DNA of 63,477 bases, taken from contig JARLFZ010000009.1 of assembly GCA_031296305.1 (NCBI GenBank), positions 1 through 63,477 of the forward strand, in the 5' to 3' direction. The translations under genes and the position numbers were made by a program. Source of the DNA: Occallatibacter sp. (GTDB lineage: Bacteria; Acidobacteriota; Terriglobia; Terriglobales; Acidobacteriaceae). The notes under the pieces were generated by a model. That model was not told the DNA's origin. It was given only the letters and a program-made list of their open reading frames with translations, and did not search any database. Positions 44,723 to 52,808 of this stretch are shown here, one piece after another. Numbering within the stretch: the first letter of the stretch is position 1; each line of letters opens with the position of its first letter.

Positions 44723-46204
44723 TCACTTCGGCTGCGACAACACCTGCATCCCCGGATGCTGCGGCAATCCCGTCGGTTTGTACTCGTAAGTGTCGCCGGT
44801 CTCCGCGCGCAACGCCGCCAACCGCTCCTTCAGGTGCGTTGTCAGTTCCTCGAATCCAGGCTTGCCATACAGATTGTGCGCCTCATCCGGATCCTTTTCG
44901 AGATCATAGATTTCAAACTCTTCTGGCTCCAGGAAAAAATCGATCAGCTTGTAGCGCTTAGTCCGCACGCCGCGGCACGGCCGCACATTTTCAAATCCGG
45001 GATACTCGTAGTACTCGTAGAGCCAATCTTCGCGCCACGGCACATCGGTTTTTCCTTCGGCCAGCGGCATCATGCTTTTGCCCTGCATCTCCGCGGACGT
45101 TGGCAATCCCGCAATCTCCATGAGCGTCGGCGCCATATCGAGATTCAGCACCATCTCGTCCGAAGTCGCCCCCGCCTTTACGCGCCCCGGCCACCGCACC
45201 ATCATGGGCACGCGAATCGACGGTTCATACATCACGCGCTTGTCGTATAAATGATGCTCGCCCAAAAGGAATCCGTGGTCCGAGCTCAGCACAATCGCCG
45301 TGCGATCCAGCAGCTTCTGCCGCTCAAGTTCCGCCATCACCGCGCCCACGTTGCGGTCGTTGTCTTCAACGCCCGCATAGTGATCCTTCACCAGCTCCTC
45401 GAGCGAGCGCGGATCGTCGGTGAATACCTCCGACCATCCAATCTTGTCGTCCGCATCGGCCACTGCGCGCGGCTTGCCCGCGTAGCCCGTTTGGTCCTCA
45501 TCAAATGTGGCTGGCGCGGGAATCGCCACGCCATTGAAATCGTTCACCAGATCCTTCGGCCGGTAGAACGGCGCATGCGGCGCATAAAACCACAAAAACA
45601 TACAGAATGGCTTCTCGCGTTTCTGCTTGAGCCACTCCACGGCCTTCTGCGTCAGCAGCGTGTCAACATATTCGCCTTCGTAGAGCGTCTCCGGTCCGTA
45701 CTTGCCCTTCACACCTTCGGTGATGCGCGGCCGGTAGTAATCCGCCTGCCCCACAAAACCGAAGTAGTAGTCCCAGTAGTGGTCCATCAGCGCGCCCGCC
45801 ACATGCGACTTGCCCAGAAACGCCGTCTCGTACCCAGCCTTTTGCAGCATGTCCGACACCAGCGGAAACCGCTCCGGCACCGTGCCCTCCACATTCGACA
45901 CTGCGCCTGTGGTGTGCGAGTAGAGCCCCGTCAGCATCGTGGCCCGCGATGGCAGGCACAGCGCATTCACCACGAACGCATTGTGAAATGTGCAACCTTC
46001 CGTGGCGATCCGGTCCATGTTCGGCGTGTGCAGAATCCGGTTGCCTGCCGACGAAAATTCATCGGCCCGCAGTCCCTCGCCCACAATGCACAAAATGTTC
46101 GGCCGCTCACTGTGCTCATCCAAGCCGCGCGCAAAACCTTCCAGCGCGCTCAAGCTCACCGCCGTCGCGCCCAACGCCTTCAACACCGTCCGCCGGCTTT
46201 CCAT
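44723..46204 (-). CDS. Tat-exported sulfatase (second copy)
   Basis: 493 residues with a Tat signal (SRRTVLKALGATAVSLSAL) and a sulfatase fold. The formylglycine site is NALCLPSRATMLTGLYSH (CxPxR), and further active-site pieces are FLGKSHVAG, FLWFYAPHAPFYRP and VLSSDHGFLLGEHHLYDKR. The last motif is typical of choline-sulfatase/iduronate-2-sulfatase-type enzymes. Maturation needs a Cys-type formylglycine-generating system not present here. It lies 58 bp downstream of tyrS on the same strand; read-through is possible but a functional link is not obvious. Confidence 0.88.
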   Translation of the reverse strand: MESRRTVLKALGATAVSLSALEGFARGLDEHSERPNILCIVGEGLRADEFSSAGNRILHTPNMDRIATEGCTFHNAFVVNALCLPSRATMLTGLYSHTTGAVSNVEGTVPERFPLVSDMLQKAGYETAFLGKSHVAGALMDHYWDYYFGFVGQADYYRPRITEGVKGKYGPETLYEGEYVDTLLTQKAVEWLKQKREKPFCMFLWFYAPHAPFYRPKDLVNDFNGVAIPAPATFDEDQTGYAGKPRAVADADDKIGWSEVFTDDPRSLEELVKDHYAGVEDNDRNVGAVMAELERQKLLDRTAIVLSSDHGFLLGEHHLYDKRVMYEPSIRVPMMVRWPGRVKAGATSDEMVLNLDMAPTLMEIAGLPTSAEMQGKSMMPLAEGKTDVPWREDWLYEYYEYPGFENVRPCRGVRTKRYKLIDFFLEPEEFEIYDLEKDPDEAHNLYGKPGFEELTTHLKERLAALRAETGDTYEYKPTGLPQHPGMQVLSQPK

Positions 46205-46262
46205 GTCTTCCTCGCTTGTTCTATCCCGGAACTGTCCCGCTTATGCTCGCGACGCGCATCGC

Positions 46263-47501
46263 TTACGCAATCACCGCCACCTTCGCCCGCTTGCCAAGCC
46301 GCACCGTCAGCCGCGCCGGCAGCTGCGCAGGAATCAGCAAACTCTCCACCACGTCGCCATCCACACGCACCGCTTTCTCGGCAATCTTGCGATTCGCCTC
46401 CGTGCCGCTCGCGGCCAGTCCCATCGCCACCAGCAGTTTCGGCAACCGAATCTGGTTTGCCTCTGTCCCGGCCACTGTTGCATGCGAGATCAGAACCTCT
46501 TCCAGGTCTTCGCTATCGCCCTTCTGCTGAAACATCCGCGCCCAATTCTCATCCGCGCTCGCGGCCACCGCTTCTCCGTGGAATCCGGCCGCAATCGTCC
46601 GCGCCAGTTTTTTCTTGGTCTCCATCGGATGCAATTTCCCGGCAGCGACCTCCGCCCGCATCGCCTCAATTTCACTCTGTTTCAGATCGGTCAGCAGCAC
46701 CCAGTACTTCCACATCAGTTCGTCGCTGATGCTCATCAGCTTTCCATACATCTCGCTCGCCGGCTCGTTGATGCCAATCGCGTTCCCCAGCGACTTCGAC
46801 ATTTTCTGCACGCCGTCCAGCCCCTCGAGAATCGGCGTCATCAGCACGATCTGCGGCTTCTGCCCGTACTGCCGTTGCAGTTCGCGCCCGCACAAGAGAT
46901 TGAATTTCTGATCCGTGCCGCCCAACTCCACGTCGCACTCCAGGCACACGGAGTCGTACCCCTGCATTACCGGGTACAGCAGCTCGTGCAGACTGATCGG
47001 CTGCTCGGCCTGGAAGCGCTTCGAGAAATCGTCGCGCTCCAGCATCTGGCTCACGGTAAAGTGCGCCGTCAGCCGCACCGTATCCTCATACCCCAGCTTG
47101 CCCAGCCACTCGCTGTTGTAACGTACCTCAGTTGCCTGGGCATCGAGAATGCGGAACACCTGCTCCTTATACGTCTCGGCGTTCTTGTCGATCTCCGCCC
47201 GTGTCAGCGGTTTGCGCGTCACGTTGCGGCCGGTTGGGTCGCCGATCAGCGACGTAAAATCGCCCACCAAAAAAATGACTGTGTGCCCCAGTTGCTGAAA
47301 GTGCCTGAGCTTGCGCATCAGCACCGTGTGCCCCAGGTGCAGATCCGGCGCTGTCGGGTCGAACCCCGCCTTCACGCGCAGCGGACGCCCCGTCTTGCGG
47401 CTCTCTTCCAGGCGCTCGCGCAAATCGCTCACGCGGATAATTTCCGCCGCGCCCTTCTCCAGCAAATCCATTTGTTCATCAACAGGTTTGAACGTGCTCA
47501 T
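46263..47501 (-). CDS. tyrS: Tyrosyl-tRNA synthetase
   Basis: 412 residues, class I aminoacyl-tRNA synthetase. The HIGH motif is DLHLGHTVLMRK and the KMSKS motif is KMSKSLGNAIG. The Tyr-binding segment carries ELLYPVMQGYDSVCL and VELGGTDQKFNLLCGREL. A C-terminal S4 RNA-binding domain includes NRKIAEKAVRVDGDVVE. The start at 47501 (MSTFKPVDEQ) is preferred because TATACT lies 10 nt upstream; an ATG at 47525 would add eight residues across that hexamer. It is divergent from the alaC leader. Confidence 0.95.
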   Translation of the reverse strand: MSTFKPVDEQMDLLEKGAAEIIRVSDLRERLEESRKTGRPLRVKAGFDPTAPDLHLGHTVLMRKLRHFQQLGHTVIFLVGDFTSLIGDPTGRNVTRKPLTRAEIDKNAETYKEQVFRILDAQATEVRYNSEWLGKLGYEDTVRLTAHFTVSQMLERDDFSKRFQAEQPISLHELLYPVMQGYDSVCLECDVELGGTDQKFNLLCGRELQRQYGQKPQIVLMTPILEGLDGVQKMSKSLGNAIGINEPASEMYGKLMSISDELMWKYWVLLTDLKQSEIEAMRAEVAAGKLHPMETKKKLARTIAAGFHGEAVAASADENWARMFQQKGDSEDLEEVLISHATVAGTEANQIRLPKLLVAMGLAASGTEANRKIAEKAVRVDGDVVESLLIPAQLPARLTVRLGKRAKVAVIA

Positions 47502-47511
47502 CTTGTTTTTC

Positions 47512-47517
47512 AGTATA
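47512..47517 (-). promoter_or_regulatory. -10 hexamer TATACT of tyrS, near-leaderless position
   Basis: TATACT on the minus strand with a 10-nt spacer to the ATG at 47501. No Shine-Dalgarno sequence was found before the ATG. Confidence 0.35.
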
Positions 47518-47549
47518 AATTCCATTGCATGCAGCAGCCGCTACCACGC

Positions 47550-47555
47550 TATAAT
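47550..47555 (+). promoter_or_regulatory. -10 hexamer TATAAT of the alaC leader
   Basis: Consensus TATAAT with a possible -35 TTGCAT at 47525-47530 (19-bp spacer, longer than ideal). The leader-peptide ATG is 6 nt downstream, so the transcript should start at that ATG. Confidence 0.5.
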
Positions 47556-47561
47556 CACTCC

Positions 47562-47633
47562 ATGCACCACCCCCTCCATCCCGCCTTCGCCATCGCCCGC
47601 GCGACCGCGGCTGCGGCGGCTCCGGCCGCCTAG
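47562..47633 (+). CDS. Alanine-rich leader peptide upstream of alaC
   Basis: A 23-residue reading frame (MHHPLHPAFAIARATAAAAA followed by PAA) contains 11 alanines, five of them consecutive. It starts 6 nt after a consensus TATAAT, so it would be translated from a leaderless mRNA. The gene 150 nt downstream is AlaC, a glutamate-pyruvate aminotransferase that makes alanine. Amino-acid-rich leaders before the matching biosynthetic gene are the hallmark of ribosome-mediated attenuation. A GGCGGC-TCCG-GCCGCC hairpin overlaps its last codons. No U-tract terminator is visible downstream, so the mechanism, if real, is not the textbook one. Coding status is inferred. Confidence 0.45.
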   Translation: MHHPLHPAFAIARATAAAAAPAA

Positions 47634-47782
47634 ACTTCGCCTCACCTCATCCCAAAATTCAGCGCACGATTCACAGGTCCCAGTTGTCAGCGCACGTCTG
47701 CCCACTGTCTACGATCCATTCGTCACGAACCGCGAATCATGCTCGCATAGTCCCTTAGTCCTTGTCTTACACTGGAGTAGCC

Positions 47783-48973
47783 ATGGAAGAGTTCTCTCGC
47801 ATTCAGCGCTTGCCTGCTTACGTTTTCAACATCACCGGCGAAATGAAAACCGCCGCGCGCCGCCGCGGCGAAGACATCATTGACTTTGGCATGGGCAACC
47901 CCGACGGCGCCACGCCCGCGCACATTGTCGACAAGCTTGTTGAAGCTGCCCGCAAGCCGCCCACGCATCGCTACTCCGTTTCGCGCGGGCTGCCGCGACT
48001 GCGCAAGGCCATATGTAACTGGTACCAGACGCGTTACGGCGTCGAGCTCGATCCCGAATCTGAGGCCATCGTCACCATCGGATCGAAGGAAGGCATCGCG
48101 CATCTTTGTCTCGCCATTCTCGATTCGCGCGACACGGTGCTCGTGCCTAACCCCTCTTATCCCATTCATATCTATGGCCCTGTCATTGCCGGCGCGCATA
48201 TCATTAGTGTCCCGGTCCACGATCAAGAGCAATTCCTGCAACAACTTGAGGACCTTATTCCGCGCATGACGCCGCGGCCCAAGGCGCTGATCGTCAACTT
48301 CCCTTCGAACCCGACGACGGAGTGCGTCGAGCTGCCGTTCCTGGCGCGGCTGGTTGAGCTGGCGCGCGAGCACGGCTTCTATCTCATTCAGGATCTGGCC
48401 TATGCGGACATCGCCTTCGATGGGTATAAGCCGCCGAGCGTCATGCAAGTTCCGGGCGCTAAAGAGGTTGCGGTCGAGTTCTTTACGCTGTCGAAGAGCT
48501 ACAACATGCCGGGATGGCGCGTGGGCTTCATGGTCGGCAACAAGAAGCTCGTCGGCGCGCTGGCACGGCTCAAGAGCTACTTCGATTACGGTACCTTCAC
48601 GCCTATCCAGGTCGCGGCGATCGCTGCGCTTGAGGGGCCGCAGGAGTGCGTCGCGCAGATCTGCGACATCTACCGGCGGCGGCGCGACGTGCTGATCGAA
48701 GGGCTCAACAAGGCTGGATGGCAAGTGGCTTCGCCTAAGGCGACGATGTTCGTATGGGCCAGAATCCCTGAGGCTTACCGCGAGCTCGGGTCGTTGGAGT
48801 TCTCGAAGCTCCTGCTCACCGAGGCCAAGGTGGCGGTGTCTCCGGGCATTGGCTTTGGCGAACATGGCGACCACCACGTGCGCTTCGCGCTCATTGAGAA
48901 CGAGGAGCGGACGCGGCAGGCGCTGCGGGGGATCCGGCAGATGCTGGCGAAGCCGGTGGCCTCGCGAGTGTGA
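47783..48973 (+). CDS. alaC: Alanine transaminase AlaC (class I/II aminotransferase)
   Basis: 396 residues, PLP-dependent fold type I. It closely resembles E. coli AlaC (YfdZ) along its length: [20 protein letters not shown] at the N-terminus, [47 protein letters not shown], the lysine region [20 protein letters not shown] and the C-terminal [20 protein letters not shown]. AlaC converts pyruvate plus glutamate to alanine plus 2-oxoglutarate. The start at 47783 has GGAG 6 nt upstream. An Ala-rich leader peptide at 47562-47633 suggests regulation by alanine supply. Confidence 0.93.
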   Translation: MEEFSRIQRLPAYVFNITGEMKTAARRRGEDIIDFGMGNPDGATPAHIVDKLVEAARKPPTHRYSVSRGLPRLRKAICNWYQTRYGVELDPESEAIVTIGSKEGIAHLCLAILDSRDTVLVPNPSYPIHIYGPVIAGAHIISVPVHDQEQFLQQLEDLIPRMTPRPKALIVNFPSNPTTECVELPFLARLVELAREHGFYLIQDLAYADIAFDGYKPPSVMQVPGAKEVAVEFFTLSKSYNMPGWRVGFMVGNKKLVGALARLKSYFDYGTFTPIQVAAIAALEGPQECVAQICDIYRRRRDVLIEGLNKAGWQVASPKATMFVWARIPEAYRELGSLEFSKLLLTEAKVAVSPGIGFGEHGDHHVRFALIENEERTRQALRGIRQMLAKPVASRV

Positions 48974-49066
48974 GTGTGAAGTGTGAACCGCGAATGTGAA
49001 GTGTGCGGGAGATGGATTTTGCGCTTTTTGCTGTTGAAATCATGGAAGTTACATGGAATCAACACA

Positions 49067-49165
49067 AATGTTCGTTTTCGTGCTGCCTAAGAGGGGTCGA
49101 ATGTTCGCTTGGTAGCTGCCAAACACCCCCGGAATGTTCGCCTGGGGCTTCGCGATTTTTTGAGA
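49067..49165. repeat. Three direct repeats of exact 33-bp period
   Basis: AATGTTCG begins at 49067, 49100 and 49133. Units 1 and 2 also share GCTGCC at the same internal position (16-21) and a following AA. Unit 3 is degenerate beyond the first 12 bases. The period of 33 bp is about three helical turns. Confidence 0.7.
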
Positions 49166-49200
49166 CATATTCATCAGAATTGCGCGCATTCCGGGTGCGT

Positions 49201-49248
49201 GTGAAACGAGAATTTCGCGAATAAGCGCGCGCGTGAAACGAGAATTTC
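49201..49248. repeat. Two direct copies of GTGAAACGAGAATTTC
   Basis: The 16-mer occurs at 49201-49216 and 49233-49248, a 32-bp period, preceded in each case by GCGY. It directly follows the AATGTTCG repeats. Confidence 0.7.
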
Positions 49249-49426
49249 TCATAAACATGTCAAAACAGGCCATAGGGGCGCTTTTTGGGCCTAAAATGGC
49301 GTGTTTTGGGGTTGAGAAAGCGTTTACTCGGACAAAAACGGTTTGAAATGCTTGCGGCAATGCCGCGTGGTTCCGAGATCGAGGGCGCTGCCAGGCGGTT
49401 TCGGCCGGCAGAGGCGCGGAGTGTCT

Positions 49427-49457
49427 CCCCCGGTCTCCAAAAGCGAGAGACCGGGGG
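49427..49457. repeat. Palindromic intergenic repeat, CCGGTCTC type
   Basis: A perfect 11-bp stem, CCCCCGGTCTC / GAGACCGGGGG, with the 9-nt loop CAAAAGCGA, followed by GCACC. Two related copies are at 60217 and 60304, and a shorter one lies inside rnr at 31119. Confidence 0.75.
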
Positions 49458-49669
49458 CACCCTCAGCGTGGATTTGGAGCGTCGAGACCGGGGCACCGTC
49501 GGCGTAGTTTTGGCGCGTCGAGAGCGAGGGCGCCCCGCCGTCCCTTCAAGAAAACCCTTCCGCTTTCCGGCTCGCGCAGTGTAGCCTTAGGCCCGGTCCA
49601 TTTGGCCCACGCGGAGCTTTACGGGCCAAACCATCTCAACCAACAAACATTCCCCGAGGAGGAGAAATC

Positions 49670-49948
49670 ATGAAATTCATGGTGGTGTGGAAGACTGCGC
49701 CCGGTAAGTACAAGGCTGCGGTTGAACAGTTTTTGAAGACGGGCGCCCCGGCGCCGAGCGGAGGCAAAACCTTGGGCCGCTGGCACGTTCCAGGGTCAAC
49801 GCTGGGCTGGCACCTGATTGAAGCGAGCGGCCCGGAAGCTCTCTCCGAACACGCGGTGGAATGGGCAGACGTTCTGGAGTTGGAAGTCCATCCCGTGATT
49901 GAGGACGCCGAAGCCGGAGCCGCTGCGAAGAAGGCGCTCGGTAAATAG
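49670..49948 (+). CDS. DUF3303 domain protein
   Basis: 92 residues, a ferredoxin-like (dimeric alpha-beta barrel type) fold expected. The DUF3303 pattern is visible: MKFMVVWKTAPGKYKAAVEQ, then GRWHVPGSTLGWHLIEAS and EWADVLELEVHPVIEDAEA. Function unknown. AGGAGGAG lies 6 nt before the ATG. It is followed by a repeat hairpin and an intrinsic terminator, so it is a single-gene transcript. Confidence 0.85.
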   Translation: MKFMVVWKTAPGKYKAAVEQFLKTGAPAPSGGKTLGRWHVPGSTLGWHLIEASGPEALSEHAVEWADVLELEVHPVIEDAEAGAAAKKALGK

Positions 49949-49964
49949 CCCGTGTGCCCGGTTG

Positions 49965-49999
49965 CCCATCCTTTCCGCGTTTTTTGCGGAAAGGGTGGG
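49965..49999. repeat. Hairpin repeat CCCATCCTTTCCGC type
   Basis: CCCATCCTTTCCGC (49965-49978) pairs with GCGGAAAGGGTGGG (49986-49999) over 14 bp with one G-T pair and the 7-nt loop GTTTTTT. The CCCA/TGGG ends match the hairpin repeats at 52863 and 61723. Confidence 0.65.
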
Positions 50000-50025
50000 A
50001 GAGCGCGCAACGCGCTCTTCATTTT
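50000..50025 (+). terminator. Intrinsic terminator after the DUF3303 gene
   Basis: AGAGCGCG-CAA-CGCGCTCT, an 8-bp GC-rich stem, followed by TCATTTTT. Confidence 0.75.
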
Positions 50026-50336
50026 TCGAAGAATCAAGGACGCGGCGAAGCCGCGATGAAACCTCGCGCCCGCAATCCCTCAACTTGGAAAGCTCACCGC
50101 CGGATGTGACGCGTTTGAGCACGGCCCAGCGTTCTGTTGCAAATATTTCACATAAAAGACCTTACTTCGGAATATCAGCTAGATTTTCGTTATTGTCTCG
50201 CAGTTGGATTGCCGGAAATTGCGTCAGGTCTAATCCCGATCCCGCATTAGTAACGGGGAAGGCGCAGATTTTGCTTCCAATTTGTCAACCAAAGTGTAAA
50301 CTGATCACGCCAAAGAATCATCGAGGGGGGCAGGTA

Positions 50337-51146
50337 ATGGGCAAGTGGAAGAACGCGCCGGTCGTCTATGTCATTGTTCAAGTGAGGTATAGCCCCGTTC
50401 TCAGCCTCAAGACATATGTTCCGCAAATTCAAGAGAACTTTCGCCGTAATGGGTTTCCTGCGTTCGATTCCCGGTTTAACTTTCAATTAGCGTTCTCCAT
50501 CCCGCCGCCTCCTGAGCCCGAACCTGCTGAACCCGCCATCCCGCTGGCGCGTACCCTGTCTTATATGTTCTCAAATCGCGATCGGAGCCAGAGCTTCGTG
50601 CTTGAAGAGAATGGCCTGACTCTCCACGTCACGGATTACCTAGACTTCAGTTGGTTCCTTGATTTGTTTCTAACGCACCTAGAGCATATTCATGGAGTGA
50701 TCAGCCCAGACTCCTCCGAGAGAATTGGCCTGCGCTACATCGACGCAGTATTGCCGAAGCCCGGCTCAGAGGTGAAGGAATACCTGATCCCTGCTGTTCT
50801 CGGACTATCCGAGCAGCCTGTAGAAGGTTCTGTGCAGCACTCCTATTCGGAAACGATGCTTCTCAACGGGAATACATCGACAATCTCTAGAATCATCGCC
50901 CGGAGCGGGAAAATTGCTTTCCCTCCAGATATGGTTGGTCTACCTGTGCAGATCAATTCGCGATTCACAGAATACGAAGGCACCCATGCCCTAGTTGATA
51001 CGGATTCATTCCAAACCACTCGTTCTCCAATGGAAATCCAGAAACTGAGGGACACACTGCATCAACTACATGAAAGCGTCGAGAACGCCTTCGATGCTGT
51101 CACCACCGATTTCGCACGTGCGGATTGGAAACAGGAGAAGCCATGA
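50337..51146 (+). CDS. TIGR04255-like protein, first gene of an accessory cassette
   Basis: 269 residues. The N-terminus (KNAPVVYVIVQVRYSPVLSL) and the central SQSFVLEENGLTLHVTDYLD with ERIGLRYIDAVLP are typical of the sporadically distributed TIGR04255 family. Function is not established. Base composition and codon use are less GC-rich than the flanking genes, suggesting transfer. The ATG at 50337 follows GAGGGGGGCAGG. Its TGA overlaps the next ATG by 4 nt, so the cassette is translationally coupled. Confidence 0.75.
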   Translation: MGKWKNAPVVYVIVQVRYSPVLSLKTYVPQIQENFRRNGFPAFDSRFNFQLAFSIPPPPEPEPAEPAIPLARTLSYMFSNRDRSQSFVLEENGLTLHVTDYLDFSWFLDLFLTHLEHIHGVISPDSSERIGLRYIDAVLPKPGSEVKEYLIPAVLGLSEQPVEGSVQHSYSETMLLNGNTSTISRIIARSGKIAFPPDMVGLPVQINSRFTEYEGTHALVDTDSFQTTRSPMEIQKLRDTLHQLHESVENAFDAVTTDFARADWKQEKP

Positions 51147-51826
51147 GCCAGTATCTCCAGAGCGTGCTAGACACTCCTAGGATTGCGCAAGTCGCACATC
51201 CAGAGGTGTATGTGCAACCCCGCACCTTTTCAACCGGAAGCGCCTTCACGACCAGCCAACTCGCTGCTGCCGCACTATGCGTTCTCGCCCTGTCTGCGCC
51301 AACGGGAGTAACATCCGCTTACAATCTCGCGCGTTCAACCCAGCGATTGGTTCAGATACCCCTCTACGACACCACGACGGACGAGCGTGGGATTTCTGAT
51401 AGGAACCTGAGGTCGCGAGTCAGTGTGATAAGGGCAGCGTTGGGAGTTTCTATTTCAGATTTATCCCTTATTTTTGACGTCTCGCGACAGGCGATCTACA
51501 AGTGGCTCGCAGGTGGAGGATTGTCGAGTCTTAACCAGGAAAGGTTCGAAGACTTGTTTCTTGCCGCTGGCATTCTCGTGCCGCTTTCGAGTTCCGAGGG
51601 GTGGTCATTCAATCGGAGAAGAGATAGAGCGGGACAGACTTTGCTGGGGGCCCTTCGAGAGGGGAAATCAGCGAAGTTGTGGGCTCAAGATGTTGCTTTT
51701 CTTCTTGAAGATGAGCGGAAGCAACGGGGCTATATGGATCAGATTTTGAGCTCACACCAAGGGTCGCTGCCGACTGCGCGAGAGTTGGGGGTGCCAGTGC
51801 TCAATGAGCAAAGCGACCAGAGGTGA
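51143..51826 (+). CDS. HTH-domain protein of the accessory cassette
   Basis: 227 residues, no named family recognised. Residues about 90-130 contain a helix-turn-helix of XRE type (SRVSVIRAALGVSISDLSLI, then FDVSRQAIYKWLAGG). An Ala-rich hydrophobic helix (SQLAAAALCVLALSA) lies near residue 40. The gene overlaps the TIGR04255-like gene by 4 nt and the third gene by 23 nt. It could regulate the cassette or act as a DNA-targeting subunit. AT-rich codon use matches its neighbours. Confidence 0.7.
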   Translation: MSQYLQSVLDTPRIAQVAHPEVYVQPRTFSTGSAFTTSQLAAAALCVLALSAPTGVTSAYNLARSTQRLVQIPLYDTTTDERGISDRNLRSRVSVIRAALGVSISDLSLIFDVSRQAIYKWLAGGGLSSLNQERFEDLFLAAGILVPLSSSEGWSFNRRRDRAGQTLLGALREGKSAKLWAQDVAFLLEDERKQRGYMDQILSSHQGSLPTARELGVPVLNEQSDQR

Positions 51827-52667
51827 TCCACGAGAGGGAATAAGAGGACAGGTCCTATTGACACAAGGCGAGATAATTGAACTCGATGCGAGTTTTGTGT
51901 CGTCCGATTTTCCTGGCGCGATCGAAAGCTCGTCACAGACTGGGCTAGCAATCGTGGTGAGTCACGATTGTGACATCGACGCCGCCGCCGATAGGGATCC
52001 ATTAGTCGAGTTCATTCCTTTAAAAAGAGTAAAGAAGCTAGATCGGGCGAAAACACACACCAAGAGCGCACGTAGTCTCCAGTTCGAAGCAAAGAACAAC
52101 GAAGTTAACCGGACTGAGTTCTTTGAAGCCGAGGCACCGTCAAAATTCTCTTTGGGGAAATCGCTTTTGTGGGGTCAGGACTTCTTGCGCCCCTACTCGA
52201 TTGACTCCGAACAGCTCTTGGAACTCGTTGATTGGCTTTCCGCCCGATACCGTAGAGCCGCACTGCCCAACGAATTTGAGAATCGGTATAAGCGAATTCG
52301 TGGACAGTTCTGGGACTTAGTACGAAATTTCAACCACGAACTCTTGGCAGTTCTGTTTCTTTTTGATGACGGACAAGAAAATCGAGACTGCAAAAAAGCG
52401 GAGCCGTACGTTCTGAGCATTCTGTTGATACATCCCGGTACTGAGCCTACCACTTCATTTGAGCCGCTAATTCAGAAGATAATTGATCTGTTCGACTCCC
52501 AGTATGGTGCGGATTCTCATCCTGAACAAGCCGGGATTGAGATTCGGCACTGCACTGCAATGTCGGAGTTTGTTTTGCCGCTTGCTGCATATCGGAGGGC
52601 CATTCACCATCGCATAGAATGGTTGAGCTACGAGTCCGATCCCCCCGGTCCGGTAGTCGGCGTCTAA
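51804..52667 (+). CDS. Unknown protein, third gene of the accessory cassette
   Basis: 287 residues, not recognised. Near residue 50 it has the conspicuous motif GLAIVVSHDCDIDAAADRDP, where a buried strand leads into His-Asp-Cys-Asp, a plausible metal or catalytic site. The C-terminal half is mixed alpha/beta (YVLSILLIHPGTEPTTSFEP, AGIEIRHCTAMSEFVLPLAA). There is no signal peptide or membrane segment. It overlaps the HTH gene by 23 nt, so tight co-expression is expected. Candidate functions include a toxin or defence effector; this is inference only. Confidence 0.65.
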   Translation: MSKATRGDPREGIRGQVLLTQGEIIELDASFVSSDFPGAIESSSQTGLAIVVSHDCDIDAAADRDPLVEFIPLKRVKKLDRAKTHTKSARSLQFEAKNNEVNRTEFFEAEAPSKFSLGKSLLWGQDFLRPYSIDSEQLLELVDWLSARYRRAALPNEFENRYKRIRGQFWDLVRNFNHELLAVLFLFDDGQENRDCKKAEPYVLSILLIHPGTEPTTSFEPLIQKIIDLFDSQYGADSHPEQAGIEIRHCTAMSEFVLPLAAYRRAIHHRIEWLSYESDPPGPVVGV

Positions 52668-52790
52668 GCAGGTCGCACGGTCGGTAGCGTGCCCAATGTG
52701 CCGATGAAATTCCGCAAATTCGCACTCACAAACGCCCATTCCTTCCCATCTCGCCCCACAGGCCGCCTCAAAACACTCCCCCGCCGTCCT

Positions 52791-52808
52791 GCTAGACTAC
52801 CCGCACTA
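52791..52808 (+). promoter_or_regulatory. Orphan extended -10 promoter copy
   Basis: CTGCTAGACTACCCGCAC, identical over 18 bp to 61335-61352 in front of the small gene at 61354. It contains TGCTAGACT (extended -10). Here it is followed only by a short open frame that runs into repeats. Confidence 0.35.

Larger units (their letters stand above)
48974..49669. other. Repeat-bearing intergenic region
   Basis: About 700 bp with no supported gene. It contains three 33-bp-spaced AATGTTCG repeats (49067-49165), two 16-mers GTGAAACGAGAATTTC (49201 and 49233) and a CCCCCGGTCTC palindrome (49427-49457) with degenerate half-copies of that palindrome to about 49530. Open frames across it are repeat-driven. 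Confidence 0.6.
49949..50336. other. Intergenic region before the TIGR04255 cassette
   Basis: Holds the hairpin repeat and terminator listed separately, then a CGCGGC-GAA-GCCGCG hairpin near 50040-50054. From about 50130 an AT-richer stretch presumably carries the cassette promoter. No gene is seen. Confidence 0.5.

Noticed and set aside
45251..47633. Long overlapping plus-strand open frames
   Set aside because: They are antisense to the second sulfatase and tyrS and have no recognisable domain. Only the last 24 codons (47562-47633) are kept, as a separate short leader frame with its own promoter.
47634..47782. Classical rho-independent attenuator between the Ala-rich leader and alaC
   Set aside because: Only weak hairpins (TTCG-TCA-CGAA; GCGA/TCGC) and no U-run were found, so a terminator is not called.
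49067..49248. CRISPR-like array
   Set aside because: The repeats are too short and degenerate (8-16 bp shared), there are only two or three units, and no cas genes are present.
49049..49360. Minus-strand 103-codon frame with 11-residue repeats
   Set aside because: The peptide repeat only mirrors the 33-bp DNA repeat, and there is no ribosome binding site or family.
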